Positions 63,601 through 64,000 of a stretch of 64,000 bases of DNA are shown one piece after another (the first letter of the stretch is position 1; every line of letters begins with the position of its first letter). Source of the DNA: Saprospiraceae bacterium. GTDB lineage: Bacteria > Bacteroidota > Bacteroidia > Chitinophagales > Saprospiraceae. The stretch covers positions 15,622 to 79,621 of the forward strand of contig JADJLN010000014.1 of assembly GCA_016710115.1 (NCBI GenBank), in the 5' to 3' direction. The notes beneath the pieces were generated by a model that was given only the letters and a program-made list of their open reading frames with translations, did no database searches and was not told the DNA's origin. The translations under genes were made by a program, and so were the position numbers.

Positions 63601-64000
63601 ACCCTCACTGGTGCCGGTACCTCCACACAGAGCCATATCTATGAATGGCTGCACGAGCATCCTGCTGCTGGCTTGAATTATTATCGGCTCATGCAGGTGG
63701 ATTTCGATGGTCAATATGAATACAGCCCTATCCGCGTCGTGCAACTTGGTGGAGATGATGTGCAAGGCAGCTGGACTATTCGTCCGACTGTCACGCATGA
63801 CCAGATCTATCTGATCCGAACTGGCAGGGAATCATCTGCCGCTGATTGGACCATCCTCACGCCGGAAGGTCGCCAGGTCATGCGAGGAACCGTCCCTGAA
63901 GGCGCCGAGCAAACACCTTACTGTCCCCTCATTATACGGAGGCATGTACATCCTTCGGGTCAGTAATCGGGATGGCGTGTGGAGCGGTCGTTTCCAGAAG
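60601..64000 (+). CDS. Large T9SS-secreted multidomain protein, 3' end beyond window (several frameshifts)
   Basis: More than 1,130 aa. A signal peptide (FFLITFLLAGGGVWGQ) is followed by a choice-of-anchor jelly-roll (DSYIQGFNTLVNTGSDTWTD, SIDDFQINWV), FN3-like pieces (ALTANTTYHYALYEFDGS), a pre-peptidase-like C-terminal domain (DIDVWYSFVATNSTH, TYYVRVYDYD), a beta-helix-like region and the VELTQFNATLIDRNVHLTWATASE module found before T9SS tails. A type A sorting domain follows (IYLIRTGRES, VPSLYGGMYILRVSN) and is cut at 64000. Breaks lie near 61045, 62310, 62540, 62670 and 63915. It is a secreted adhesin or enzyme with no catalytic motif seen. Confidence 0.75.

Overview
The window is about 64 kb of a Bacteroidota chromosome. 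Lineage markers are PorQ and GldB, three giant surface proteins ending in gliding-type (CHU_C, T9SS type B) C-termini, several proteins with T9SS type A sorting tails, short SPII lipoproteins, and the conserved order DUF4175 protein / RsbW-like ATPase / YbeY. Roughly balanced GC and the many giant cysteine-repeat adhesins suggest Saprospiria (Saprospiraceae-like); that placement is inference, the phylum is not in doubt.

Layout. 0-3.2 kb: end of an ABC-2 permease, then a translation-coupled trio of two PH-domain membrane proteins flanking a small HExxH membrane protein. 3.2-10.5 kb: PorQ with a MORN lipoprotein, UDP-glucose dehydrogenase, an MBL hydrolase, and an outer-membrane barrel fused to a beta-propeller. 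10.8-12.9 kb: a lipoprotein, a tandem repeat array rich in hairpins, and tRNA-Phe. 13-22.3 kb: envelope and housekeeping genes (PorT-like barrel, GldB, 2OG-Fe oxygenase, TatA, GHMP kinase, DUF4175 protein, RsbW-like ATPase, YbeY, SDR). 22.3-41 kb: the secretome island, with a CotH/lamin-tail protein, an acyltransferase, a CxxCH-containing T9SS cargo, three paralogous adhesins of about 1,415 aa and an M23 peptidase between two of them. 41-49.3 kb: an alpha/beta hydrolase, small membrane proteins, a secreted AT-rich TPR-CHAT protein preceded by a decayed CHAT remnant, and a MacB/LolD-type ABC pair. 49.3-64 kb: a second hairpin array, a beta-helix T9SS cargo, a SnoaL-like protein, a second M23 peptidase, a third repeat array, DUF2853, truncated hemoglobin next to an 8-bp VNTR, an SF1 helicase, a hydrolase, a PlsC acyltransferase and a large T9SS cargo cut by the window end.

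The genes mostly describe a cell surface: T9SS components (PorQ, probably the PorT-like barrel), gliding (GldB), at least eight likely T9SS cargoes, peptidoglycan peptidases and envelope lipid enzymes.

Caution on reading frames: at least ten genes carry frameshifts, including conserved single-copy ones (porQ, ugd, plsC). Many lie in CCTGG/CCAGG pentamers, usually CCTGG read as CTGG, or in homopolymers. Comparing the two near-identical adhesin copies shows the same pattern. I read this as residual long-read base-calling error at a Dcm-like methylated motif rather than wholesale gene decay, so frameshifted genes are listed as single CDS spanning the break. The most unusual real sequence structure is a family of short hairpins whose stems differ completely from copy to copy while the flanking TTGAAC-type sequence is constant.
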